A stretch of 64,000 nt of DNA, taken from assembly GCA_015680685.1 (NCBI GenBank), contig MNCI01007621.1:564079-628078 (forward strand), given 5' to 3'. The notes beneath the pieces were generated by a model that was not told where the DNA came from, made no database searches, and saw nothing but the letters and a program-made list of their open reading frames with translations. Of this stretch, positions 11,591 to 22,407 are shown piece after piece; positions within the stretch are counted from its first letter, which is position 1; each line of letters opens with the position of its first letter. Position numbers and translations under genes: made by a program. This DNA comes from Gnetum montanum. Its lineage: Eukaryota; Streptophyta; Gnetopsida; Gnetales; Gnetaceae.

Positions 11591-11887
11591 GGAAAATTAT
11601 AGAGAGATCAAATCCACTAGAGGAAAGTTGAAGAGAGAAAATTTAGATATATTAATTTCACTTTTAGTATAAGCTCACTCTCTTTCAAAAATCGTACCAA
11701 AGCAGTATCTTCCCAATTGTACCATCTTAGTTTTATAATAAAGAAATTCATTATACTATCTCAACTAATTAATTCTCAAAATAATATCATGCTATCATAA
11801 TTCCTTAATAAATAAATTTGAACTTCATTTTTTATCTTTCATTCTTATTGAAAGCTTATTATAGTCATTTTCTACTATTTGTAATAA
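11591..11887. other. AT-rich stretch, nothing recognised
   Basis: Upstream flank of the LINE ORF1 remnant, possibly its eroded 5' untranslated region. No motif seen. Confidence 0.3.
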
Positions 11888-12015
11888 TGAGGTGTTAGCT
11901 TAGTGATAAAACTCTTGATTTAAAAACTCCAAGTTACGAGTTCAATTTTGATGGGTAATACTAAGTTATAAAGTTATAGTTAAACTATATGTATTGAGGT
12001 TAAACTGTATCAAAA
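11888..12015 (+). repeat. tRNA-derived SINE-like copy (family a)
   Basis: A-box-like TAGCTTAGTGATAA at 11896-11909 and B-box-like GAGTTCAATTTTG at 11938-11950, with tRNA-like spacing, then a tail (ACTAAGTTATAAAGTTATAG) also seen in the copy at 49332. Such internal polymerase III promoters are typical of plant SINEs. Confidence 0.55.
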
Positions 12016-12299
12016 AATGTTTCTACTATGTATCCATTATGGCCCATAGCATAGACAAATAATAGAGTTTCTAATATTTCATATTACAAATTTAACCTTT
12101 CCACTAGTTGACTATCAACAAAAGAGAATAAGAAAAGGTTGTCCATAAAGTGTACCTTCAATCTCCACTATAGTGCTAGATTGTTCTTGTAGCTTTTCTT
12201 AGTAAAATGTAGATTCATCATTGATTCATAGATTTTTCACCTCTTCATTGATTATTTGTAATTCCTTTATTTTCTTAATGGACCCTAATGTTTGGCATC

Positions 12300-13200
12300 A
12301 TTAATTCCATTCTTCTATTTTATGTAGTTATTTCTTTATAAAGAAATTTTTAATAGTCTTTTTTAAATGGTCCACTTCATTATATTAAAACAAACATTCA
12401 TTTCCTAAACTATTTAATTTTTTCTCATTCAGATCTAATTAGTGCTCTTTTAATTTTCTTCATACCTTTTCGTGATGCATTTGGCATTTGCTTTATTTTT
12501 ATAATTATAACTTCAGCGCACATCTCCTTATAAGTGTCTAGAACTAGTGTTCAAGTAATAGTCTTGATGAAAAATTTTAAAATTTTTGTAAAATTTCTAA
12601 TATAAACATATTCATCTTCTAGGACGTAGGAAACAAATTCACATAATTCAATGAATTTATTATCATATTCATAAACAATCATATATCCTTGAAGCAACCA
12701 ACTAAATTCATCATCTTTATTTTCTTTATAAGATTTAAATAGATAATGATTCTTAAATGCTTGTGTGAATTACTCTCATTTTATTTTCTCATCTTCTTAA
12801 TACCTAGTTCTTTCTTTTGTAATCCGCCATCATTCAACTACATTTTCTAGGTGGTAAATGGTTAAATATGTCTTCTCTATGGTGGTGTAATATAAACTTA
12901 TAAATGTTTTTTCTAGTCTTTTTAGTCATTTCATAGCAATAATAGGATCTTTAGTACTAGATATGGTGGAAATGTTTAACCTTCTAAAGTTATGAATTAA
13001 TCTTCCCTAGTAGCACCTATTTCTCTTATTGTTTTATTCTCAATTGAATTATTTTGATTCTAATACTTGATTTTGAGTAGTTTGTGCAGTTTGTGTATTT
13101 TTTGTTACAATGTTATTGGCTAATATTATTTCGTTCATCCTATACTGAATTAGATTTATAACATTGCAATTATAATGATCAAATGTAAAGAGAAAATTCA
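12300..13200 (-). pseudogene. Ty3/gypsy gag remnant of Del/Tekay type, minus strand
   Basis: The minus strand shows the gag core order of plant chromoviruses: LENVVEWWRITKERTR (about 12830; the EAQDWW-like motif), IKWE..TQAFKNHYLF, EFSWLLQGYMIVYEYDNKF (about 12670-12740; compare EFLxLxQGxMTVxEYxxKF), then RNFTKILKFF. Downstream, a degenerate zinc knuckle may lie near 12380 (YNEVDHLKK). Multiple stops, no start codon assigned. This is not the Athila type of gag found in elements A-C, so it belongs to a separate, older element whose LTRs are not recognisable. Element B inserted just to its right at 13326. Confidence 0.6.
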
Positions 13201-13320
13201 AAACAATTAATTAGAAATATATCTTATCCTTCATTAAATATTAACATTATAAATAAATATATATATATTGGAGACTATCGATAGCCATGATTTCTTAATG
13301 ACAAAAGGAGAAGTTTCTTG

Positions 13321-13325
13321 ATAAC
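13321..13325. repeat. Target-site duplication of element B, left copy
   Basis: ATAAC immediately before the 5' LTR; the identical 5-mer follows the 3' LTR at 23246-23250. Confidence 0.92.
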
Positions 13326-14146
13326 TGATGAGTCGTGATATCAGGTACGCGATATTGGGGCCTCCCAAGTGATATCGAGCATTCGATATTGGGGCTTGTC
13401 TTGTCACCTATGAATAAGAGGCGGGCACACTTGGTTTGGGTAGCTTTTTGTTGAGTATTTTGTTAATTAGTCTTAGCCCCTTACCCAAACTCTTGCCTTT
13501 TCTCCCTCTTAGAGTTAGAATTATTTCTGTGTGCCCACAGTAGGAGTCATAAAGTGAATGGATCCTCATTTTAGCATTGTGTACTTGAGCACACCTTGTG
13601 TATAGAAATAAAGAAGAACTTTGTGATAAACCTTGCAGCATCTAGAATAGATTAATTAATGTTAATTGCAGTTATTTAATTCTTTCCTTAACTAATGTTC
13701 TCTCTCTCACCCTATAACTCTCATAAGTAAGCACACTCAGTACGATTACTTTGAGCATGTGTTGGTAACCCAGTAATGATTAGCGTTTGGTAATCCTAGT
13801 AGTGTTGCACTGGTTCAGGATGTGTATTGCAAGTGAGAATGGGTGCTGGTGTTAGGACTAGTTAAAGCATAGTTAATTAGTTAAATTAAATTAGTTACTT
13901 AGTTATATCTCTCTCCTCCCTTTGTAGCACCAGGCCATAAAACATAAAAATATATAAAAATCATATACCTCAAGTTTACTTAACCATACAATCATGCTAT
14001 ACAAGTAAGCTTGGGAACACAATGATTGACTAACCCATCCTTGTTCCAAAAACGCGCATAAGCACTTAGTCCTTGGAATTCAACTAGATCATGCGTGGAT
14101 GCTCGTATTTGTATGGTTGAGCGTAGGGATACCTCGCCACTCATCA
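13326..14146 (+). repeat. 5' LTR of element B
   Basis: Starts TGATGAGT and ends CTCATCA. U3 begins with alternating GATATC / GCGATATT / GGGGCCTCCC motifs (13333-13400). The TATA box is decayed (TATGAATAA near 13408), while the 3' LTR keeps TATAAATA. AATAAA near 13607 is the probable polyadenylation signal. Confidence 0.93.
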
Positions 14147-14147
14147 T

Positions 14148-14165
14148 TGGCGCCGTTGCCAGGGA
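14148..14165 (+). promoter_or_regulatory. Primer-binding site of element B, tRNA-Asp
   Basis: TGGCGCCGTTGCCAGGGA, one base after the LTR. It is complementary to the last 18 bases of plant tRNA-Asp except one G-to-A change. This primer choice is known for Athila-group elements. Confidence 0.9.
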
Positions 14166-14288
14166 ACTTTGTTGATTGTGCGATAATTAGAACTTAGGAA
14201 ATCTTTCTCATCATTGGAATGAATCCTTAGGGTTGGTTACAAGGAAAAAATAATAATATATAATACATTACATATTGAATAGACAATC

Positions 14289-16618
14289 ATGTCTTCTTCT
14301 TTGTACAAAAGTGTTTCATTGCCTAGGTCTGATATAGGGAACAATCAAAGGTGTAGTACACATGATAATTCACCAGTCCCTCAACAGTTTCGTGTGGTAT
14401 ATGTTCATCTTGATGAATATGTACCAAACTTTACCTTTATCCTCCATTAGGATGAACAAATTTGTTGGCGAGATTTAGAAGGTAACATAGTGTTACCTCC
14501 TGGTCACTCAATCCCAGGCATGATTCTTCATGATCTCACATGAATTAGTATGTAGCACTTACAGGCACAGTACGTTGTGCATGATCATGACTTGAGAGAG
14601 TACCAACCCATGGAGGCACAACATCAAAGGGACTTACAATAGGAGAGATGTCATGAATTCATGAAGGAAAAGTTGTCTCGGAATCTCTCGCATGTTATAA
14701 GTGAAAATGAGTGTAGTGAACCTACCTCAGGAGGTTTCCCATGAAACGATGTTCCTCTCGTTGACTTTGGTCAAGGGGTTGTGTATCAGAACCTTTATTC
14801 AACCATCCATAACCTAGGTTCTGATACCAATGGACATAAAGGGTCCAACAAAGGAACACACACGCATGATAAATATGAACATGCTGATTGTAACCGTGAG
14901 CGAGTTCATGACCACCAAAGAGAAGGTAGCAAGCACCATCATGGTGATGGTCCTCCTTCTTCTTCACCTTCATCATCTCCTTCACCCTCTCCTTTAGGAT
15001 CTAGGCATAGTCACAAATAAAAAGACCATGAGGTTAAGGGTAGGTGAAATGGGAGTCATAGATGAAACAGTCAGGAAAGGGAACAAGGGCACTCTAGAGA
15101 ATCACAGCACGGAAGAAGGGAGAGTATGGAACAACATAGGCATCATAGACACCATAGATGAGATGATCATGATGAACCCCTACTTGCTACTCGAAGTATG
15201 CTAGACATAACTGAGGCTATTAGAATCCCAACAAGGCACCAAAACATAGTAGGATCAAGAGATTAGGCATGAAAACCATCCCACGATTTGAAGGGGGATA
15301 CAACGTTGATCCTCAAAATCATCTGTAAGCATTCCATGATGCATGTCCCTTACAAAACATAGAAAACAAATGGCAAAAACTAAAGTTGTTCCCATGGATA
15401 CTAGTTAAAGAAGTGGAGAGCTGGTACCGATCCTTAGAATTGGAATCCATTTGTAGGTGGAGTACCATGTTAGAATTTCTCAACGATAAGTACCAAATGT
15501 ATTATCGAGTGTCCAACCTGTGAAAGCAAATCCAAGGATGGAAACAAGGAGGGCATGAACCCTTGGGTGCTGCCATGGGCTGATATTATGCATGGTTACA
15601 TTGTTGTCCTGGCCATGGTTATTTGCAGAGGGATCAACTATGTCATCTCATACATGGGCTTAGGCATGAAACATGAAGGACCCTTGGGATGTATGCCCAA
15701 GGAAGGCTATCTAAGCTTAGGACCCATCAAGTACAAAGATTATTAGAGGAAGTTGCTAAAGAGGAAGGCAAGGTAAGGAAAAGAGAGAGTGTAGAGGAAT
15801 ATAATATAGATCCTTCCCTATGAAAGAAGGGAGTAATATTTTTTGAGGATGAAGAAGAGTCACCACTCAAAGAGATGGTGAGTAAAAAAAATTTGCCTAT
15901 CCAAAAGTTGGCATCAGAAGTATCAGCAAAGGTAGACCAAATGTGGGACTCCCTAGATAATAGATTTCAAACCGTTCTCCAAATAGTAGAGGAGTGTAGA
16001 GAGTAAGGTAGTGAACGGGAAAAGAGAAAAAAGAGAGAAGCAAAATATGCATGGAACAAGGGTAAGGGAAAAGTTTCCATCATCAAAGAGGTTGTGGATC
16101 CAAATACAAACAATGATAGTGGATGTGAGATATGCCAATATGACCATCGTAAGGGATGTTGCTCTGTAATCTCACATCTGCAGGAGTTTGGGGTGTATGC
16201 ACTCAAACCACAATTGAATAGAAGGTAAACACTCCGAAGGTTACCTTATCTCCACGGTGACCCAAGACAGTTCCACCAACCCTTAACGTATTATCCAAGT
16301 GGCACTCCATCATAACCAATTGAGTAGTATCAACAGTGGCAACATCCAAAATCATGGGGAATGCCACCACCATGGCAATAGTATCCTTACTGTCAACCTG
16401 ACCCATATGGATATTATGTGTAGCAGCTAATCTCTCCATGTAACTCTATTGGTCACATCACCCCTCAACCTCACTACCAAACACATGAGCATTATAGGAC
16501 TCCTTCTCCTAGGGGTGATGTTCCACAAACATACCATCCCTCTCATCCGGCTGCATCTCTTCTATCCTCAACTCCATTACCACCTACTCTAGCCATGCAG
16601 GGTTAGCTCCCTGCCCTG
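14289..16618 (+). pseudogene. gag of element B
   Basis: The ATG at 14289 begins MSSSLYKSVSLPRSD, matching the MSSS start of element C gag. Next come HLDEYVPNFTFILH and EGNIVLPPGHS (14400-14510), then an H/D/S-rich charged segment (14840-15200). The capsid core follows (about 15260-15520: KTIPRFEGGYNVDPQNHL, AFHDACPLQNIENKWQKLKL, WYRSLELESI). A zinc-binding-like motif CEICQYDHRKGCC lies at about 16120-16160, then a P/Q/Y-rich tail (MPPPWQ, YPYCQPDPYGYYV). Many in-frame stops, several where Gln or Arg is expected. Packages the element RNA; non-functional here. gag and pol appear to form one long frame as in Athila. Confidence 0.85.
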
Positions 16619-19600
16619 TTGCAGCAATGCAATGCTACAAGGGCAGTTAATTCTTACCCTATTGTTTGTCCAAACAATCACACAAAGAAGATACCTTTCT
16701 TTAGAACCAATAGTCCAACCAAGTCCTTACAGTCACAAGTGGCTAATTCTTCAAACGCCTCATCACCAATCAAAGCTTCAGAGATCCCTTTAATCCAATG
16801 GCCACATTCAATGCATACAATCATGTTAACTCATGTCGTCACTAATTGGATAAAAGATGGCCATCTTCCTAGGAAATTATTTGATCCTGGGAGTCCTCTT
16901 ATATATCTACAGATTTCTGGGAACGAACAGTGCAAAGCTCTTTTAGATTTAGGTTTTGATGTCAACCTAATCTCTCAAGAAATGTACAAAGCCTAAAACC
17001 TACTGCCATTAAAAAAGAGTAATATTTGTTTAGATTTGGTTGACCAATCCATCACTGTCCCATTAGCACTAGTGGAGGATATTGTCATCACTGTTTTTGG
17101 ATGGTCGTATCCAGCTAACTTCCTAGTGATTCAAGTGAACAAAGGTAAGGGGGACTTCCCAATCATAATGGGAAGAGCATGCCTAAGCATAATTGACACG
17201 CACCTAGGAATCCACGATCTTCCTTAGAAATATCAAAGGAAAATACATTTAGAAAGATTGAGAAGAAGAAAGTTCCATGCATCGCATACAATGACACAAG
17301 GTGGAATTACGTGCAGAAGTCATGGTTTGTACAATGTTTAACATTGCCTGCATGAAATCAGTGTGCACAAGTGACTAATATATAAAGATGCCTATATGCA
17401 GTAGCCACAAGACAAGAAGGCACCCAGTGGCTGATAGCTAATCAAGAGAGCAGTTCAACTATATGCATGGAACCAACTGAGGGTTTGACTTACACTTACA
17501 TTGATAACATAGACACATTAGAGTAAGTCCATCGCCAACTTCCAAGTCTTGACATTGAAAATATCAATTAGGGGAAGTTGGAAATCCTTGTTAAGTTTAA
17601 GCAAGAGCCCCTTGAGTTAAAACCATTGCCCACCGATACGGAATACACGTTTCTTAACAATGGAAAATTGGTAATTATTAATGCTAGGCTCACTCCTCAA
17701 CAAAAAGAGAGACTGCTGAAAGTGATAAAAAAATGGTCAAAAGCCTTCACTTGGTCATATCTCGAATTAACCAGAATAGATCCTAGGATATGCCAACACA
17801 GAATTTACATTGATCCCTCCATGAAGCCTCAACGACAACCGTAGAGGCGACTTAACCTAAAGCTTAAGAAAGTGGTTAAGGAAGAAATTGAATAGCTTCT
17901 AAAAGCTGGGTTTATATATCCCATTGTTGATGGTGAATGGGTTAGCCCCTTAGTTATTGTGCCTAAGAAGTGAGGTAAATGGAGGATGTGTATAGATTTT
18001 AGGCTACTGAATATGGTAACATTCAAGGATCACTTTCCATTGCTATTCATCGACCAAGTCTTACACACCATTGTAGGGCATCACTACTATAGTTTTCTAG
18101 ACAGGTATAGTGAGTGCAACCAAATTCAAATAGCCCCAGAAGACCAAGCCAAGACTACGTTCACCAGTCCTTGGAGAATATTTGCATACAAACAAATGTC
18201 GTTTAGCTTGTGTAATGCCCCTGCAACATTTCAATGATTAGTTCTAAGCATATTCCAAAAGTAGATAAGAAATGGTGTGGAATTCTTCATGGACAACTTC
18301 TCCACTTATGGAGCGAACATTGATCAAGCCTTGGACCGATTAGAGCAAGTACTAAAGCGCTGTGTAGAAACCAACTTAAGGCTCAACTAGCAAAAAATCC
18401 ATTTAATGGTCTAAGAAGGTGTTGTATTAGGGCATAAGATTTCACAAACAGGGATAGAGGTAGATCCTAAAAAGATTAAAATCATCCAAGGAATCACTTG
18501 GCAACCCAAAACTATAAAAGATATCCTATCATTCCTTAGACACACTAGCTACTACAAACAGTTTATTGAGAACTTTTCAAAGGTTGCAAAACCATTGGTT
18601 GAACTAACGAAAAAGGACATACCTTTCGAATGGAGCAGGGAATGCGAACTAGCTTTCCAAACTTTAAAATAGAAGCTCGTAGAAACACCCATTCTACAAG
18701 CTCCTAACTGATATAGACCATTCCACATAATGACTGATGCATCCAACTATCCTTTAGGAGCCGTACTTACATAGTTAGATGACCAAAAACATCCTTATTA
18801 CATCCACTATGCAAGTAGGAGTATTGTTGGTGCACAACTCAACTACATCATAACAGAGAAAGAATTAATGGTTGTAGTGTTTACACTAGAAAAATTTAGG
18901 CACTATATCCTGGGCTATAAGGTATTCGTGCACACGGATCATAGTGCAATAAGGTTCCTAATGAATAAACCAATGGTGAGCCTCACATCATACAATGGCT
19001 CATAATCTTACAAGAGTTCAATCTTACCATGATTGATCGTAAAGGCACCGAGAATGTAGTTGTTGATCATTTATCTCGATTGTGATGGAACAAAAAAAAG
19101 GATGAATATCCACTCTCTAATCATTTCCCTAATGAACTTCTCTTTGCAGGTGTAGTAACTAATCAATTGAGCATGGAGAAAACTAGTATAGTAGTATTCT
19201 CACCTATCTCCTTACACAACAAACACCACAAGGGTTAGACATTAAAAAGAAACAACAATTTCCTCACTAAGCTAAGTATTTTATGGAGATCAATGGGAAA
19301 CTTTATAAAGTATGTCCCAATGGCTTGGTTCGATGGTGTGTTCCCAAGGTGGATCAATTACGAGTTCTCCAAGATGCTCATGAGGGTCCTTGTGGGGGTC
19401 ATTACGCTGGGAGACGAATAGCCATTAAAATCTTGCTTGCAGGATATTATTGGCCTACATTGTTTTGGGACGCCCATCATTTCGTCCAATCTTGTGAGTG
19501 GTGTCAACGTGATGGGGGAATGAATACTAGAATGGAGGGTTTGCAATAATGGATTTAACCTTTAGAACCCTTTGATATTTGAGGAATTGATTTTATGGGG

Positions 19601-20533
19601 CCTATTACACCAATGTCCAATGGAAAAGCCTTCATCATTATTGCCATTGACTACTTCACAAAATGGGTAGAAGCACCCACCGTTAAGGATTTTATACCAT
19701 CTATAGCTACATGATTTGTTCAACAACAAGTTGTAAATAGGTTTGGCGTGCCACGTGCACTTATTTCAGACAATGGTACACCCTTCACAAGTGCAACTTT
19801 TCAAAAATTAATGCAATGGTTAGGGGTTGAGCACAAACTGACTACACCATACCACCCTCAAGAAAATGGTCAAGCCAAGGTCACCAATAGAGAGATTACA
19901 AAGATATTAACAAGAACTGTTAGCAAGTATTGGAGAGATTGGAGCACTAAACTGAATGATGCTCTTTGGGCATACCGCTCCACATGGAAACTCCCTATAG
20001 GCTACTCTCCCTATGAGTTAGCGTACGGTAAACTTCCAATGCTTCCTATTCAAGAAGAACTCCGTACACTATCCATGACATGTGATCTCAACCTTGACCT
20101 TGTTCTAGCACAAAAAGAACGGTTGATGAACCTTAACTTACTAGATGGGAATCGACTAGTCGCCCTGTCATCCAACAAATTGCACAAGGCTTTTAATAAA
20201 CAATGTCATGACCTAAGAATTAGGAAAGTTAAATATCAACCAGGAGATAAGGTTCTCTACTGGAATCCCACACATGTGCCACAATGAACTCAATTTCAAA
20301 TGCTGTGGGAAGGACCTTATATCATTCATGCAAATTTTCCTTCAGGGGCCATGATGATTTACAAACTTGAGAGCCCGGACAAGAAACTATTGGTCAATGT
20401 CCAACAAATGAAACCTTTCCATGAGCCTAGGATAGCCAGTACCAATGCTACCTCTTTTGGTGGGCAACCTTGCTCCCTATTTCGGATTGCCTCTTACCAC
20501 CTCAGTCGTCGGGGAGACGACCACCAATGCTAA
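16619..20533 (+). pseudogene. pol of element B (protease-RT-RNase H-integrase)
   Basis: Protease about 16860-17230: ALLDLGFDVNLIS has D-L-G at the active site (16946-16954) instead of D-S/T-G; FPIIMGRACLSI follows. Reverse transcriptase 17570-18480: SPLVIVPKK, MCIDFRLLN, then FMDN at 18286-18297 where FMDD is needed. RNase H 18700-19090: HIMTDASNYPLGAVL, VFVHTDHSAIRFLMN. Integrase 19283-20440: zinc-binding H/H/C/C region ending CEWCQRD, core LISDNGTPFTSATFQ, GQAKVTNRE with Lys (19877-19879) at the expected catalytic Glu, and C-terminal PGDKVLYWNPTHVPQ. In-frame stops at 18235, 18262, 18388 and 18412 fall where Arg, Gln, Trp and Gln-like codons are expected. The longest intact piece is integrase 19748-20287. 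Confidence 0.9.
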
Positions 20534-22024
20534 CCATTCAAAGCCCTCAGTTCCTTTTGTATTTTTGTTTTACATATTTTTGTTTTGCACATTTTTCAAA
20601 TTTAGTTATTTTTGTTTTACACCATCATTCACAATTTTACTATTTCTTTGTTTGATTTACTTTTATTCATCTTACAATAAGTGTTCATGATGGTGGATTG
20701 TATTATAATAATGTTGATTGCTAATGTTTGGTTTTCACCTTTGATTTTCAATGTTGATATTAAGATATGGTTTCTTTTGATAAAATAGGCAATGAGTCCA
20801 CGTCATCCATTCAACTCTATGGTCTCCCTTGGCTTTGGAGCTGTACTATCCCTTTTCCTAAGTAAACTTATTAATGAATTGGTGGCTTGGTATTCTTCAA
20901 ATCGAGGAAGGACTCAATGGTTGAAAATGGTGTGACTTCAAGGGGATTCGATGCATGTGTGCTGGCTATTCTCTTGGGTGCATGGATGCTTTTCATGGGT
21001 TTTCCACTATTCTATCATTGATCAAACATCAAGAAGCTGAGTGAATAAAAATAAGTCTTTACATGGTGTGGTTCTCAGGTGAAAAAAAAACTGGTGAGAA
21101 TTCAAAGCACACCCCTTAGACATAATAAAGAAATATGGGCTAAAAGCACTGGTTATGGTATTAGAAAGACGTGTTACCCATGCCTAAAGGTTCCCTCTAA
21201 CTAAGGCTCTTTCTCGCTTCCTTCTTCTCTATCTTTCTCTCCTTGGAATGGTGGTAACTCTTTGGGGAAGCATTCTTGTTGCTTCAAGAGGATGGATTGG
21301 TCAAGTATATTGATGTGAGGTCATTGAATGTGGTTGGTTTGAGTCTGGCTTTGGAATGAGTTCTACTCATTCACCTTAACCATAAAATACACAAGGGACT
21401 TTGCACAACCTTGCTCTTGGAATTCCATTCTATTTTCTACTCTCCATATTTCTTCGCATTTTTCACCTCATTGCCGATTTTAAGATTAGTCTATATTTTG
21501 GTTGATACATTATTTTTCCTTGGTAAATTCTTGTGCATAAGTCTTTAACCATTATTTCCATATGTCATCCGTAGAGCTTATAGACTCTTTGGTTTGGGGG
21601 TTTGTTAGGGCATAAAAGGCATGAGCCTGCTTTGGAGAGAACCCACTAACATTCCTTTATGATGTAATTGTTAAATTCCTCTCCTTAAACATTTCTCATA
21701 ATCAAAAATTTGTTATTTCATCCCCATCCATGACATCCATTTTATTGGCATCATCGTTGTTATTTTTTCCATTTTTCTTATTCCGTATACTTTTCCACCC
21801 TATTGCTACTGGAGGTTCGCTCTTAGTCATGGGGGCCCTGTCACAAATTTTTCCAGTCTACTACTTGTATCACCCCTACACCTTGGGTAGTTATCAGTGA
21901 TAAACCTCTAACCCAGTTTCTGCCATAACCACAACTCAGCCAATGTGCTTTATATCGAGGCAAGGTATCAACTACATTATGGCTTACCTATCCTTACTCA
22001 TTCATGACTGTGTTGTGTGTGCAG
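20534..22024 (+). other. Post-integrase untranslated region of element B
   Basis: About 1.5 kb without a supported gene. Blocks are shared with element C in the same order (C coordinates on minus strand): GCAATGAGTCCAC near 20791 (C near 33340), GAATTCAAAGCACACCCCTT near 21096 (C near 32915), GCTACTGGAGGT near 21807 (C near 31890). The region ends with a pyrimidine/TG-rich run and CAG just before the next ATG, which looks like a splice acceptor. Two short plus-strand frames at 20445-20690 are hydrophobic but overlap the end of pol and show no conservation. Confidence 0.6.
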
Positions 22025-22252
22025 ATGGCAATTACACGAACAATGGACTGGGATAGGAGGAAGCACTTGGGATGGATTAGAGTTGGAGCATTTACGCCAG
22101 GAATAAATTTGGTTGTGTGGCTATGGATAAACAATGGAAGGCGCAATCATGACGTTGGCAGCAACATGCCTCATTTTCTTTTCTCTCTCTTCAAGTTGTC
22201 GGATGAGGATCTGGATGTCATCTATGTACAGTGTCCACCAGAAAGGGCATGA
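22025..22252 (+). pseudogene. Short post-integrase ORF of element B
   Basis: Open frame of 75 codons starting MAITRTMDWDRRKHLGW and ending VYVQ-like residues before TGA at 22250. It occupies the place of the ~900-codon accessory ORF of element C: both start ATGGC directly after a CAG/TAG acceptor-like site. Apart from MA and a basic N-terminus I see no clear similarity to the C protein, and neither the PTP-like domain nor the coiled coil is present. It is either a deletion derivative or an unrelated short peptide. Roughly 140 bp without coding signal separate it from the polypurine tract. Function unknown. Confidence 0.5.
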
Positions 22253-22395
22253 ATACTAATGTTCTAATATGCTTGTTGATCTGTTCACTAGGCACTTTGA
22301 GTCTGTTATTCCCTATCACTGTCAGTTCTCATTCAATTAATAATCCCATACCTTCCCAATATTTTGTAAGAAACTTGAGGACGAGTTTTCATTCA

Positions 22396-22407
22396 GTTGT
22401 GGGGGTA
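22396..22407 (+). promoter_or_regulatory. Polypurine tract of element B
   Basis: GTTGTGGGGGTA directly precedes the 3' LTR, as expected for the plus-strand primer. Element C has GTTGTGGAGGTA in the same place. Confidence 0.8.

Noticed and set aside
11888-11955. Possible tRNA gene
   Set aside because: A- and B-box-like sequences exist, but acceptor and anticodon stems do not pair and similar copies are dispersed; a SINE is more likely.
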